A DNA stretch of 5,176 bases from Clostridia bacterium (GTDB taxonomy: Bacteria; Bacillota_A; Clostridia; UBA1212), in contig JAFTXL010000136.1 in NCBI GenBank assembly GCA_017464985.1, positions 1 through 5,176 of the forward strand, given 5' to 3'. The position numbers were made by a program, and so were the translations under genes. The notes below the pieces were generated by a model that had not been told where the DNA came from, did not search any database, and saw nothing but the letters and a program-made list of their open reading frames with translations. Within the stretch, counting starts at the first letter, position 1. Each line of letters begins with the position of its first letter. Shown here piece by piece: positions 1-5,176 of the stretch.

Positions 1-2
1 AT

Positions 3-914
3 TTAAATATTTTTCGGAGAAAGATTCGTAGATATAACCGTACGCAGCCCTCTGCTATATCCTCTTATTCTCTCATTTAATATTTCAAGCAGTTCCTGAT
101 ACTTCGCATCGCTCTGCTTTTCGGTTCCCAAATCGTCTATTATAAGTAAATCTACACTTCTGACAAGGTTGCAAAATTCCTGTTTATTTACATTCTGTTC
201 TTCATTCACCGCAATCATAGTTGCCTTAGAAAGCAACGCCGGCGCAGATACATATAACACAGGAACACCTTTCTTTACAAGCTCATATGCTATACAATTG
301 CACATAAAACTCTTGCCAACTCCTGTTTTGCCCACAAACAGCATATTTTTCGACTTTTCATTATCAAAGTTTTCAACGAATTCCCGGCACTTTCTTAACG
401 TATTTTTTATCACATTCCTCGGTGCCGCGGAAACCCCGTATTCTTTCTCATCTGCCGTTTCCGGGTACAAAGATATATCAAATGTATCAAATGTTCCCAT
501 ATCCGATATTATTCCGTAGCTTTCCATAAGCTTTTCAGTGAGGATACTTTTATAACAGCGGCACATTACGGTATTTCCGTTTTCCGTATAATATCCCCTA
601 TCTTCACAGATACCGCATGTATAGACATCTGTAAGATAATTTTCATATTCCGAAACAATCTGCTTCTTCTTTTCAATAAGCGCATTTAATTTTTCCTGAG
701 CGTCAGCATACTCATCAGAATTTCTTCCTTTGAGCGCCAATCTGCCAAGCGCAATTCCGTACTTTCTGATATCTTCAGAAACCGATTCATACCCCGGTAT
801 ATTCTTTATGAGATATTCTTCGCGCTCTGTTTTTAAACGCTGCGCCGCGATGCGTCTTGAAGCAAGTTCTGACATCACCGCTTCGCGGATATTTGTATTA
901 GATTTTCCCGTCAT
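3..914 (-). CDS. DnaC/DnaI-like AAA+ helicase-loader ATPase, stopping short of the usual C-terminus
   Basis: This family loads the replicative DNA helicase onto single-stranded DNA using ATP. The 303 residues begin with a helical, charged N-terminus (1-95) that in relatives contacts the helicase. A probable zinc site follows: C100-GI-C103 and C118-R-C120. The AAA+ core has Walker A GKTGVGKS at 195-202, Walker B LLIIDDLG at 256-263, and sensor I STN at 295-297. Relatives continue for about 25-30 residues with a YSERxxSR-like arginine-finger segment and sensor II. Here the frame ends in TAA at 5-3 right after NLSPKNI. The lost part is expected to matter for ATP hydrolysis in the oligomer, so the product may be inactive, or the stop may come from a one-base indel or sequence error. 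The start overlaps closely with the dnaD-like gene: its stop TAA and this ATG are separated by TA only. The nearest Shine-Dalgarno-like GAGG (931-928) is 13 bases away, so translation is probably coupled. Confidence 0.9.
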   Translation of the reverse strand: MTGKSNTNIREAVMSELASRRIAAQRLKTEREEYLIKNIPGYESVSEDIRKYGIALGRLALKGRNSDEYADAQEKLNALIEKKKQIVSEYENYLTDVYTCGICEDRGYYTENGNTVMCRCYKSILTEKLMESYGIISDMGTFDTFDISLYPETADEKEYGVSAAPRNVIKNTLRKCREFVENFDNEKSKNMLFVGKTGVGKSFMCNCIAYELVKKGVPVLYVSAPALLSKATMIAVNEEQNVNKQEFCNLVRSVDLLIIDDLGTEKQSDAKYQELLEILNERIRGYSRGLRTVISTNLSPKNI

Positions 915-916
915 TA

Positions 917-1942
917 TTACTGACCATCCTCACTTCCGATATCAGTTAATGAATCTTTGCCGATACTATCAAAAAAATCGTCGTTGTATTCTCTCTGTTC
1001 GAAATTACCGCGAATAGACTTACTGATTTTATCATTGTTAACCGTACTTACATTCTGGCGTTTTCTTTCACTGTATTTTTTCTTCCGTTCCTCTTCATAC
1101 GCTTCAATCTCCGTAACGCTTCTCAGATTATTTCTGTACCATTCCGATATAATCGCGTCAAATGTACCAAGCGTCGCGTTTGTTCTGTACACCGACTTTT
1201 TTAGCGCAATCTCAACTATATCCATAGTGTATCCGTATGTAAAATACCATTTTTTTATGATGCTTTCCTCATACTCATTGAAGAATCTTTTGATGTTCAG
1301 TTTTTTTGAAATCTTATTACGCATCTTACAGTACTCATCGTACTCGCTCAGGTATTTGCCGAGGTCATCGGAAGTTTTTATTCCGCGTTTATGCCATTCA
1401 TCGGCAACAGCTCTTACGTACGCCTTTGTCATGCTTCTGTTCATTTCGCAATGCTGAAACAGCATAAAAAGAACATCCGCATTAAAATTATACTTCTCCT
1501 GCCACAGTTCTATCTGACTGCACCATGATGGAGGCATATTTCCGCCAAAAAATCTATCGCTTATAGATTTCATCATCTGAACATACTCTTTACGTTTTAC
1601 ATCATTCAAATCACTTTGAAGCGGATTTTTAGCAGTACGCAGAGTATAGCTCTTATTTATTTCTAAAGTCGCTATGTCATTCAACAGAATAATACCTGAC
1701 TGCAGCTTTAAAAGGCCGTCTGCCTGCAGCATCACAAGGCAGTCTTCAAGTTCTTTCTGTTCCATACGAAGCTCCCCTGCCATCCTCTGCAAAGTAAAAT
1801 CCTTCTGTTCTGCCGCAGTGTAAATACAATAAAGGTATACTTTTACACATGCCGGACTCATGGTCGGAAGATAGTCCGTAAAAAAGAGCTTATTTATTTC
1901 TATATTTTCAAATAGCGCGTTTTTTATTGTATCTATTTTCAT
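917..1942 (-). CDS. DnaD-domain primosome protein
   Basis: DnaD/DnaB-type proteins of low-GC Gram-positives bind and remodel DNA at origins and stalled forks so the helicase loader can place the replicative helicase. This protein has 341 residues. Residues about 28-85 look like a winged helix (MSPACVKVYLYCIY through LEDCLVMLQADGLLKL). Two DnaD/DnaB_2-type helical domains follow. The first (about 118-190) ends in Y175-VRA-V-ADE-W183, matching the family's YxxxIxxxW DNA-binding motif. The second (about 213-282) ends in FDAIISEWYRNN, with Trp268 conserved and Thr260 where the motif has Tyr. Residues 283-341 are a charged, probably disordered tail with a Lys/Arg patch (ERKKKYSERKRQ). The tandem domains resemble phage and clostridial DnaD-like proteins. 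It starts 12 bases after the sortase stop and ends 2 bases before the loader ATPase, its expected partner. It could be called dnaD or dnaB; I leave the symbol open. Confidence 0.9.
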   Translation of the reverse strand: MKIDTIKNALFENIEINKLFFTDYLPTMSPACVKVYLYCIYTAAEQKDFTLQRMAGELRMEQKELEDCLVMLQADGLLKLQSGIILLNDIATLEINKSYTLRTAKNPLQSDLNDVKRKEYVQMMKSISDRFFGGNMPPSWCSQIELWQEKYNFNADVLFMLFQHCEMNRSMTKAYVRAVADEWHKRGIKTSDDLGKYLSEYDEYCKMRNKISKKLNIKRFFNEYEESIIKKWYFTYGYTMDIVEIALKKSVYRTNATLGTFDAIISEWYRNNLRSVTEIEAYEEERKKKYSERKRQNVSTVNNDKISKSIRGNFEQREYNDDFFDSIGKDSLTDIGSEDGQ

Positions 1943-1950
1943 CAGGTCTA

Positions 1951-1956
1951 CCCCTT
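1951..1956 (-). promoter_or_regulatory. Ribosome binding site of the dnaD-like gene, overlapping the sortase stop
   Basis: On the minus strand AAGGGG, one base from AAGGAG, includes the last two bases of the sortase TAA (1957-1955) and lies 8 bases before the ATG at 1942. Ribosomes finishing the sortase would reach this site, so translation of the two genes is probably coupled. Confidence 0.5.
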
Positions 1957-3016
1957 AAGAAATCGGCACCGTAAAACATTTTGCCGCATGGAGTACAAAT
2001 CGACCGTTATCGTAATTGTACTTATGGCATGTGGTGAGTGTAAGTATCGCGGTATCGCTTGTCAGCACTACATCGCTTTCATGTATAGAATCTCTCTGCA
2101 GTGCGGTAATAAATTCATAATAATTATTTTTATCTATAAACTCAGTCTGTATATAGTAATTTTCTGTAGTCGTCTCATATACGGAGAAGACCTGCCATGC
2201 AGTAACTTCATCTGCCGTATATGTGTAAATCATCTGATGACTGTCAAAAAAATCTTTTTCCTCATATTTTTTCATGCTTCCAAACATGGTGCCGTTCTGC
2301 ATATTATGTCCGTAAACGATATTATTTCCTGTCTCCATGCTCTCGTCATTTCTGAAATCCAAAAACAGCGTTCCAGAAAGGTTTGCCTCTCCGTTTATAT
2401 TGCGCCTGAGATAATAGTCATTATCCTCCGCCTGTACAACAGCATAGCTTATCGAAGTATTCTCTATATAAAGCCAAAACACGAAATCTTTGTAGTCACT
2501 CTGCAGTTTTTCAATACTGCTCATAGATGATATTTTAGGATAATAAAACCGCTGCTCAGTATCCGTCACTTCATCTTCACCCGGATACTTCGGCAATGTT
2601 CTGTCTGTATTCAAAATTGTTGTCAGTTTTTCTTCTTCATCAAAATATATTCCGTAATCCTCTACTATTTCGTTATTTACTTCAATATCTTTCATATAGC
2701 CGTTTGCATAATCGCACAGAACGGAAAGCGAATAAAACATAACCGTAAAAGCTATGCAGCGTATAAGATAGTTCATATTGAATTCACGTTTTTTATTTTT
2801 ACGTTTCTTGTTCTTCTTCGAGGCATCTTTTTTCTCGTAATATTTTTTTAAAGCTGCTTCAATTTCCTCATACCCCGGTTCTGCTCCCGAAATCCCGTCT
2901 TTTACAGGCGCACTTTTACTGCCCGAAGAAATATACATACCGAAAACCGGACGGTACTTCTCGGGAACTAATATACGAATATTCTGTTTGTCAGAAAGAT
3001 AAAACTTCTTTGCCAT
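1955..3016 (-). CDS. Class B sortase (membrane-anchored cysteine transpeptidase)
   Basis: Sortases cut a C-terminal sorting motif in secreted proteins and join them to peptidoglycan or to pilus subunits outside the cell. This protein has 353 residues. Residues 1-80 are an unusually long cytoplasmic N-terminus ending in a dense Lys/Arg patch at about 62-77. A single membrane segment lies at about 83-101, followed by an acidic linker to about 155. The catalytic domain (about 160-350) shows all three active-site residues: His237 in VYGHNM, Cys330 in TLTTC, and Arg339 in NGRFVLHA. The segments WLYIENTSISYAVVQ and DNDYYLRRN...SGTLFLD are typical of class B. The basic patch implies N-terminus inside, catalytic domain outside. 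The ribosome site GGAGA (3027-3023) is 6 bases before the ATG. No substrate with a sorting motif is encoded in the window, so the target is unknown. The gene heads an operon with two replication genes, which is functionally unexpected. Confidence 0.95.
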   Translation of the reverse strand: MAKKFYLSDKQNIRILVPEKYRPVFGMYISSGSKSAPVKDGISGAEPGYEEIEAALKKYYEKKDASKKNKKRKNKKREFNMNYLIRCIAFTVMFYSLSVLCDYANGYMKDIEVNNEIVEDYGIYFDEEEKLTTILNTDRTLPKYPGEDEVTDTEQRFYYPKISSMSSIEKLQSDYKDFVFWLYIENTSISYAVVQAEDNDYYLRRNINGEANLSGTLFLDFRNDESMETGNNIVYGHNMQNGTMFGSMKKYEEKDFFDSHQMIYTYTADEVTAWQVFSVYETTTENYYIQTEFIDKNNYYEFITALQRDSIHESDVVLTSDTAILTLTTCHKYNYDNGRFVLHAAKCFTVPIS

Positions 3017-3055
3017 ACAAACTCTCCGGAAATATTGTATTCAGATACTTGTTTT

Positions 3056-3085
3056 ATTTTACAACAGTATTATTACACCGGTCAA
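3056..3085 (-). promoter_or_regulatory. Probable sigma-A type promoter for the sortase-dnaD-dnaC operon
   Basis: On the minus strand a -35 element TTGACC (3085-3080), one base from consensus, is followed by 18 bases and a -10 element TAAAAT (3061-3056). Transcription would start near 3049, leaving a leader of about 33 bases before the sortase ATG at 3016. It lies between the probable terminator and the sortase gene, which is the expected place. The region is A/T-rich, so chance matches are possible. Confidence 0.6.
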
Positions 3086-3116
3086 ATATAAAATTCATAA
3101 TAAATTATACCGAAAC

Positions 3117-3165
3117 AAAAATCCGGTTGATTTTAGCATAAATAGCTTCCACCGTCCGGATTTTT
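3117..3165 (-). terminator. Probable intrinsic terminator of the efp transcript, perhaps bidirectional
   Basis: A perfect 10-base inverted repeat (AAAAATCCGG at 3117-3126 and CCGGATTTTT at 3156-3165) lies 31 bases past the zinc-ribbon gene stop. On the minus strand the right arm ends in a T-run (ATTTTTGTTT), as expected for factor-independent termination; the plus strand also ends in T6. The core is only about six strong pairs (ATCCGG/CCGGAT), and the loop is 29 bases, which is long. Its efficiency is therefore uncertain. Confidence 0.6.
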
Positions 3166-3195
3166 TCAGTAACTTTTCAACATTCGATGTGCGAA

Positions 3196-3609
3196 TTATT
3201 CTTCGTCGCTGCAACCGTCACACATGCTGCAGTCTCCGTAACACTCAAAATCAAAATCAACTTCTTCACCGCAATTAGGACAGTGAAGAACCAATTCATC
3301 AGATTCATCAAGAACATCTTCGTCTATTGAAATAAGTGTTCCGCAGTTCGGGCACTCAACTTCGTCACAATCGAGTTCTTCATCGATATCATAAATATAA
3401 TCCTCAAGATCACAGAAATCTTCTTCGAGATCACACAAGGACTCAGACAGTTCATCCTGCTGCTCTTCCAATGACTCTACAGCAGTAGCCATATCGTCAA
3501 TAAGCTCAATAATCTCTTCTAAAAGTTTTGTCTGGTTAGAATCCTTATCAAGATTCATGCCGTCTGCAAGACCTCTGAGATAGCTCACACGCTCAATTAA
3601 ATAACCCAT
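3196..3609 (-). CDS. CD1247-type acidic protein with a CPxCG zinc ribbon
   Basis: The protein has 137 residues. Residues 1-20 (MGYLIERVSYLRGLADGMNL) match, from memory, the conserved N-terminus of clostridial CD1247-type proteins, which often lie beside efp; their function is not established. Residues 28-80 are predicted helical and probably coiled-coil, rich in Glu, Asp and Leu. A zinc ribbon follows, with paired knuckles CPNCG at 86-90 and CPNCG at 110-114. The tail adds four more cysteines (123, 127, 130, 133) in a short C-x3-C-x2-C-x2-C cluster, possibly a second metal site. Composition is extreme: about 47 of 137 residues are Asp or Glu, only four are Lys or Arg, and none of those four falls after residue 28. 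A strong AAGGAGG site (3623-3617) lies 7 bases before the ATG. Cytoplasmic, with no signal peptide or membrane segment. Likely co-transcribed with efp and followed by a terminator. A regulatory or adaptor role is only inference. Confidence 0.85.
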   Translation of the reverse strand: MGYLIERVSYLRGLADGMNLDKDSNQTKLLEEIIELIDDMATAVESLEEQQDELSESLCDLEEDFCDLEDYIYDIDEELDCDEVECPNCGTLISIDEDVLDESDELVLHCPNCGEEVDFDFECYGDCSMCDGCSDEE

Positions 3610-3643
3610 AGGAAATCCTCCTTAAATTATCAAAATTCCTGAA

Positions 3644-4201
3644 TTATGCACGTCCGAGATATTCGCCTGTACGTGTATCAATTTTAATCTTATCTCCGAT
3701 ATTGATAAACATCTGAACACGTACTGTAGCTCCTGTCTCAACAGTCGCAGGCTTCAATGTGTTAGTAGCAGTATCACCTTTTATACCGGGCTCTGTCTCT
3801 GTAACCTCAAGCTCAACAAATGTAGGAGGCTCGATACCGAAAACATTTCCTTTGAAAGAAAGAATCTTACATACATCATTCTCTTTAACAAACTTCAATG
3901 AATCACCTACTGTATCCGCGTTGATAGGCATCTGGTCGTATGTCTCAACATCCATGAAATAGTAAAGATCCTCATCACTGTAAAGATACTGCATATCTCT
4001 TCTCTCAACTCTTGCCTCAGGTACTCTGTCTGTAGGGTTGAATGATCTTTCAACAGTCGCGCCTGTGATAACGTTTTTAATCTTTGTTCTTACGAAAGCA
4101 GCGCCTTTACCGGGTTTTACATGTTGGAACTCAACAATCTGCCATACGCCGTTATCCATTTCAAAAGTCATACCATTTCTAAAATCTCCTGCGGAAATCA
4201 T
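3644..4201 (-). CDS. efp: Translation elongation factor P (EF-P)
   Basis: EF-P binds the ribosome between the P and E sites and speeds peptide-bond formation at polyproline stretches. The 185-residue length is normal for the family. The N-terminal KOW-like domain (about 1-64) starts [10 protein letters not shown] and carries the loop [12 protein letters not shown] with Lys32 at its tip, the position modified in Bacillus-type EF-P. Two OB-fold domains follow (about 65-128 and 129-185), including [11 protein letters not shown] at the first junction, [12 protein letters not shown], and the closing [11 protein letters not shown]. The EF-P signature region [20 protein letters not shown] is present, but the proline usual after the last V is Gln163 here. 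A GGAGG ribosome binding site (4213-4209) lies 7 bases before the ATG. The gene is followed 34 bases later by the acidic zinc-ribbon gene, probably on the same transcript. No gene for a Lys32-modifying enzyme is visible in the window. Confidence 0.98.
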   Translation of the reverse strand: MISAGDFRNGMTFEMDNGVWQIVEFQHVKPGKGAAFVRTKIKNVITGATVERSFNPTDRVPEARVERRDMQYLYSDEDLYYFMDVETYDQMPINADTVGDSLKFVKENDVCKILSFKGNVFGIEPPTFVELEVTETEPGIKGDTATNTLKPATVETGATVRVQMFINIGDKIKIDTRTGEYLGRA

Positions 4202-4261
4202 AAATATACCTCCAAATACATATTAAATACATAAATTTTATCTAAATCAATAATCTACAAA

Positions 4262-4290
4262 ATTATACATCATATCACTATGTTGCACAA
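4262..4290 (-). promoter_or_regulatory. Housekeeping (sigma-A type) promoter for efp
   Basis: On the minus strand the -35 element TTGTGC (4290-4285) is followed by exactly 17 bases and a perfect -10 element TATAAT (4267-4262). Transcription would start near 4255, giving a leader of roughly 54 bases before the efp ATG at 4201. The leader is A/T-rich and I see no riboswitch-like structure in it. The site lies in the 135-base gap between the lipoprotein stop and efp, so efp has its own promoter even if some read-through arrives from upstream. Confidence 0.75.
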
Positions 4291-4336
4291 GCAGAATTTT
4301 CCATAATAGCTCAAATCACCGCATTTAAGCAGCTGT

Positions 4337-4918
4337 TTAATAGCCGATAATTGCATATTCCGACTCTGCCATACTAAAATCCGTTACTCTTTCAGCAACG
4401 CCGCTTTCCTCGCTGTACTCAAAAACATAGTTATATATTTCAATCGCAGCTGTACCAGATTCTTCCAAGAAATTTTCTGTCGATTTTACGCCGTCAAGCA
4501 AAATAACATTGTTTTCTTTTTCAAATTCTTTAGAAAACGGCAAAAAAGAAGAATATTCCTCCGTGTAATTAAACATACATACGCCGCTTTCCGAATCAAC
4601 GCTGTATTCGCCTGAAACAGTTACCGTTCCCTCAAATGAAACAGAGCATGATATCACGTTTCCCACGCTGTCTGTTGTTTTCTCGACTGATTTAACAGTA
4701 AAGTTTGATACTGAGTCTCCCTCTTTTACTGTTTCAATACTGAAATTTGCTTCCGTTATATCTACTTCGTTACCATTTTCAGGCGTTGCTTCCGCAATTT
4801 CTTCTTGGGTCCGGTTCGTACTTGCAGCAGAATCTCCCTCCTGTTTTTTACTGCATGCGCACAAAGCACCTGATATTAAAACAGCGCAGCATATAAAAAC
4901 TAAAATTTTCTTTTTCAT
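4337..4918 (-). CDS. Small secreted lipoprotein of unknown function
   Basis: The protein has 193 residues and I do not recognise a named family. Residues 1-22 form a lipoprotein signal peptide: MKKK at the start, a hydrophobic core at about 5-19, and a lipobox LCA|C with Cys22 as the likely lipidated residue, so the mature protein should be anchored to the outer face of the membrane. Residues 23-57 are a polar, acidic, low-complexity linker (SKKQEGDS..., EEIAEATPENG). Residues 58-193 look like a compact beta-rich domain, with alternating hydrophobic and polar segments such as FTVKSVEK, CSVSFEGTVTVSGEY and IEIYNYVFEY. The mature part has two cysteines besides the lipidated one, Cys91 and Cys114, which could pair as a disulfide. 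There is no LPxTG-like sorting signal, so it is not a substrate of the nearby sortase. It probably shares a transcript with the upstream pseudouridine synthase. I see no clear terminator after it. Lipoprotein status is firm; function is unknown. Confidence 0.85.
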   Translation of the reverse strand: MKKKILVFICCAVLISGALCACSKKQEGDSAASTNRTQEEIAEATPENGNEVDITEANFSIETVKEGDSVSNFTVKSVEKTTDSVGNVISCSVSFEGTVTVSGEYSVDSESGVCMFNYTEEYSSFLPFSKEFEKENNVILLDGVKSTENFLEESGTAAIEIYNYVFEYSEESGVAERVTDFSMAESEYAIIGY

Positions 4919-4925
4919 AACTCGT

Positions 4926-4930
4926 CTCCT
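4926..4930 (-). promoter_or_regulatory. Ribosome binding site AGGAG that fixes the lipoprotein start
   Basis: On the minus strand AGGAG lies 7 bases before the ATG at 4918-4916, an ideal distance. It sits in the 13-base gap after the pseudouridine synthase stop. It favours this ATG over the in-frame GTG at 4939-4937, which overlaps the upstream gene and would have to be read without this site. Confidence 0.75.
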
Positions 4931-4931
4931 C

Positions 4932-5176
4932 TCACTCACTGTTTCTCAATCGTTCTATCAGATTTTTAACATCATCCGGTAACGGCGCCTCAAATGTTAC
5001 AGTTTCTCCTGTTGACGGATGAATCAGAGAAAGATTTCCGGCATGAAGAGCCTGTCCTTTCATGCCTCTGTCATTTCTAATACCGTACACCGGGTCGCCT
5101 GTAACAGGATGTCCTATATATGACAGATGTACTCTTATCTGATGCGTCCTGCCTGTTTCAAGTCTGCACTCTACCA
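4932..5176 (-). CDS. RluD/RluA-family pseudouridine synthase, C-terminal fragment (gene begins outside the window)
   Basis: This is the last 80 codons of a pseudouridine synthase that enters from the high-coordinate edge. Enzymes of this family isomerise uridine to pseudouridine in 23S rRNA or other RNAs in the cytoplasm. The visible part contains the family's conserved run [13 protein letters not shown], then [11 protein letters not shown], then [15 protein letters not shown] and a closing FEAPLPDD segment, in the order expected for the end of the catalytic domain. The catalytic aspartate motif (HRLD...TSG) and any N-terminal S4 domain would lie outside the window, so the exact subgroup and RNA target cannot be read. 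The gene ends in TGA at 4934-4932, 13 bases before the lipoprotein start, which suggests co-transcription. Family assignment is firm; choosing between RluD, RluA and RluC is not possible here. Confidence 0.93.
   Translation of the reverse strand, partial: VECRLETGRTHQIRVHLSYIGHPVTGDPVYGIRNDRGMKGQALHAGNLSLIHPSTGETVTFEAPLPDDVKNLIERLRNSE

Noticed and set aside
169..2530. Several plus-strand open frames, at 169-519, 730-1017, 957-1457 and 1988-2530
   Set aside because: All lie opposite well-supported minus-strand genes. Their translations are low-complexity, rich in Ser, Leu, Phe and Ile as expected for antisense of acidic or lysine-rich proteins, and show no domain motifs.
3759..4226. Plus-strand open frames opposite efp (3759-3962 and 4038-4226)
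   Set aside because: They are the antisense of a clear efp gene, have no recognisable motif, and are explained by its codon composition.
4202..4261. Possible riboswitch or attenuator in the efp leader
   Set aside because: The leader is about 54 bases, almost all A and T, with no stable stem or known aptamer motif visible.
4320..4340. Short palindrome around CAGCTG at 4330-4335 as a terminator of the lipoprotein gene
   Set aside because: The near-palindrome TAAGCAGCTGTTTA has no room for a loop and is not followed by a T-run on the minus strand.
4337..4918. The lipoprotein as substrate of the neighbouring sortase
   Set aside because: Its C-terminus (ESEYAIIGY) has no sorting pentapeptide, hydrophobic segment or basic tail, and it has its own lipid anchor.
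4337..4939. Longer form of the lipoprotein starting at GTG 4939-4937
   Set aside because: It would overlap the upstream stop codon and put the charged stretch VSERRRV before the signal peptide. The ATG at 4918 has AGGAG 7 bases upstream and a standard MKKK start.
1..5176. CRISPR array, tRNA, rRNA, insertion sequence or prophage
   Set aside because: No regularly spaced direct repeats, tRNA-like cloverleaf, transposase or phage structural gene is visible. The DnaD/DnaC-like pair can occur in phages, but its setting among housekeeping genes argues for the chromosome.

Overview
The window looks like ordinary chromosome from an AT-rich, low-GC Gram-positive anaerobe, most likely a gut clostridium (Clostridia, perhaps Oscillospirales). 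This rests on gene content: a DnaD-domain primosome protein with a DnaC/DnaI-type helicase loader, a class B sortase, a CD1247-type acidic zinc-ribbon protein beside efp, a lipobox lipoprotein, and strong AGGAGG-type ribosome binding sites. The genus is a guess. Every gene I can support lies on the minus strand, so transcription runs from high to low coordinates.

Layout in transcription order. (1) 5176-4337: the C-terminal end of an RluD-type pseudouridine synthase, followed after 13 bases by a small lipoprotein of unknown function; these are probably co-transcribed. (2) 4290-3117: a clear housekeeping promoter drives efp (elongation factor P) and, 34 bases later, a very acidic CPxCG zinc-ribbon protein of the CD1247 type. 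A 10-bp inverted repeat with T-runs probably ends this transcript. (3) 3085-3: a second promoter drives three tightly packed genes: a class B sortase with a long basic cytoplasmic N-terminus, a DnaD-domain protein, and a DnaC/DnaI-like AAA+ ATPase. The gaps are 12 bases and then 2 bases.

How the genes fit together: the last two genes form a replication-restart/initiation pair (DnaD-like DNA-remodelling primosome protein plus helicase loader). The sortase ahead of them acts at the cell surface and shares the transcript without an obvious functional link. EF-P relieves ribosome stalling at polyproline stretches, and the pseudouridine synthase modifies RNA, so the upstream half is largely translation-related.

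The main oddity is at the very end. The helicase loader reaches an in-frame TAA at bases 5-3, immediately after the sensor I region. It therefore lacks the usual C-terminal arginine-finger/sensor II part of the family. A single-base indel in the A/T-rich stretch just before the stop would reopen the frame, so this is a real truncation, a pseudogene, or a sequence error that the window cannot resolve. I see no mobile element, CRISPR array, tRNA, rRNA or riboswitch, and no convincing new multi-gene system.
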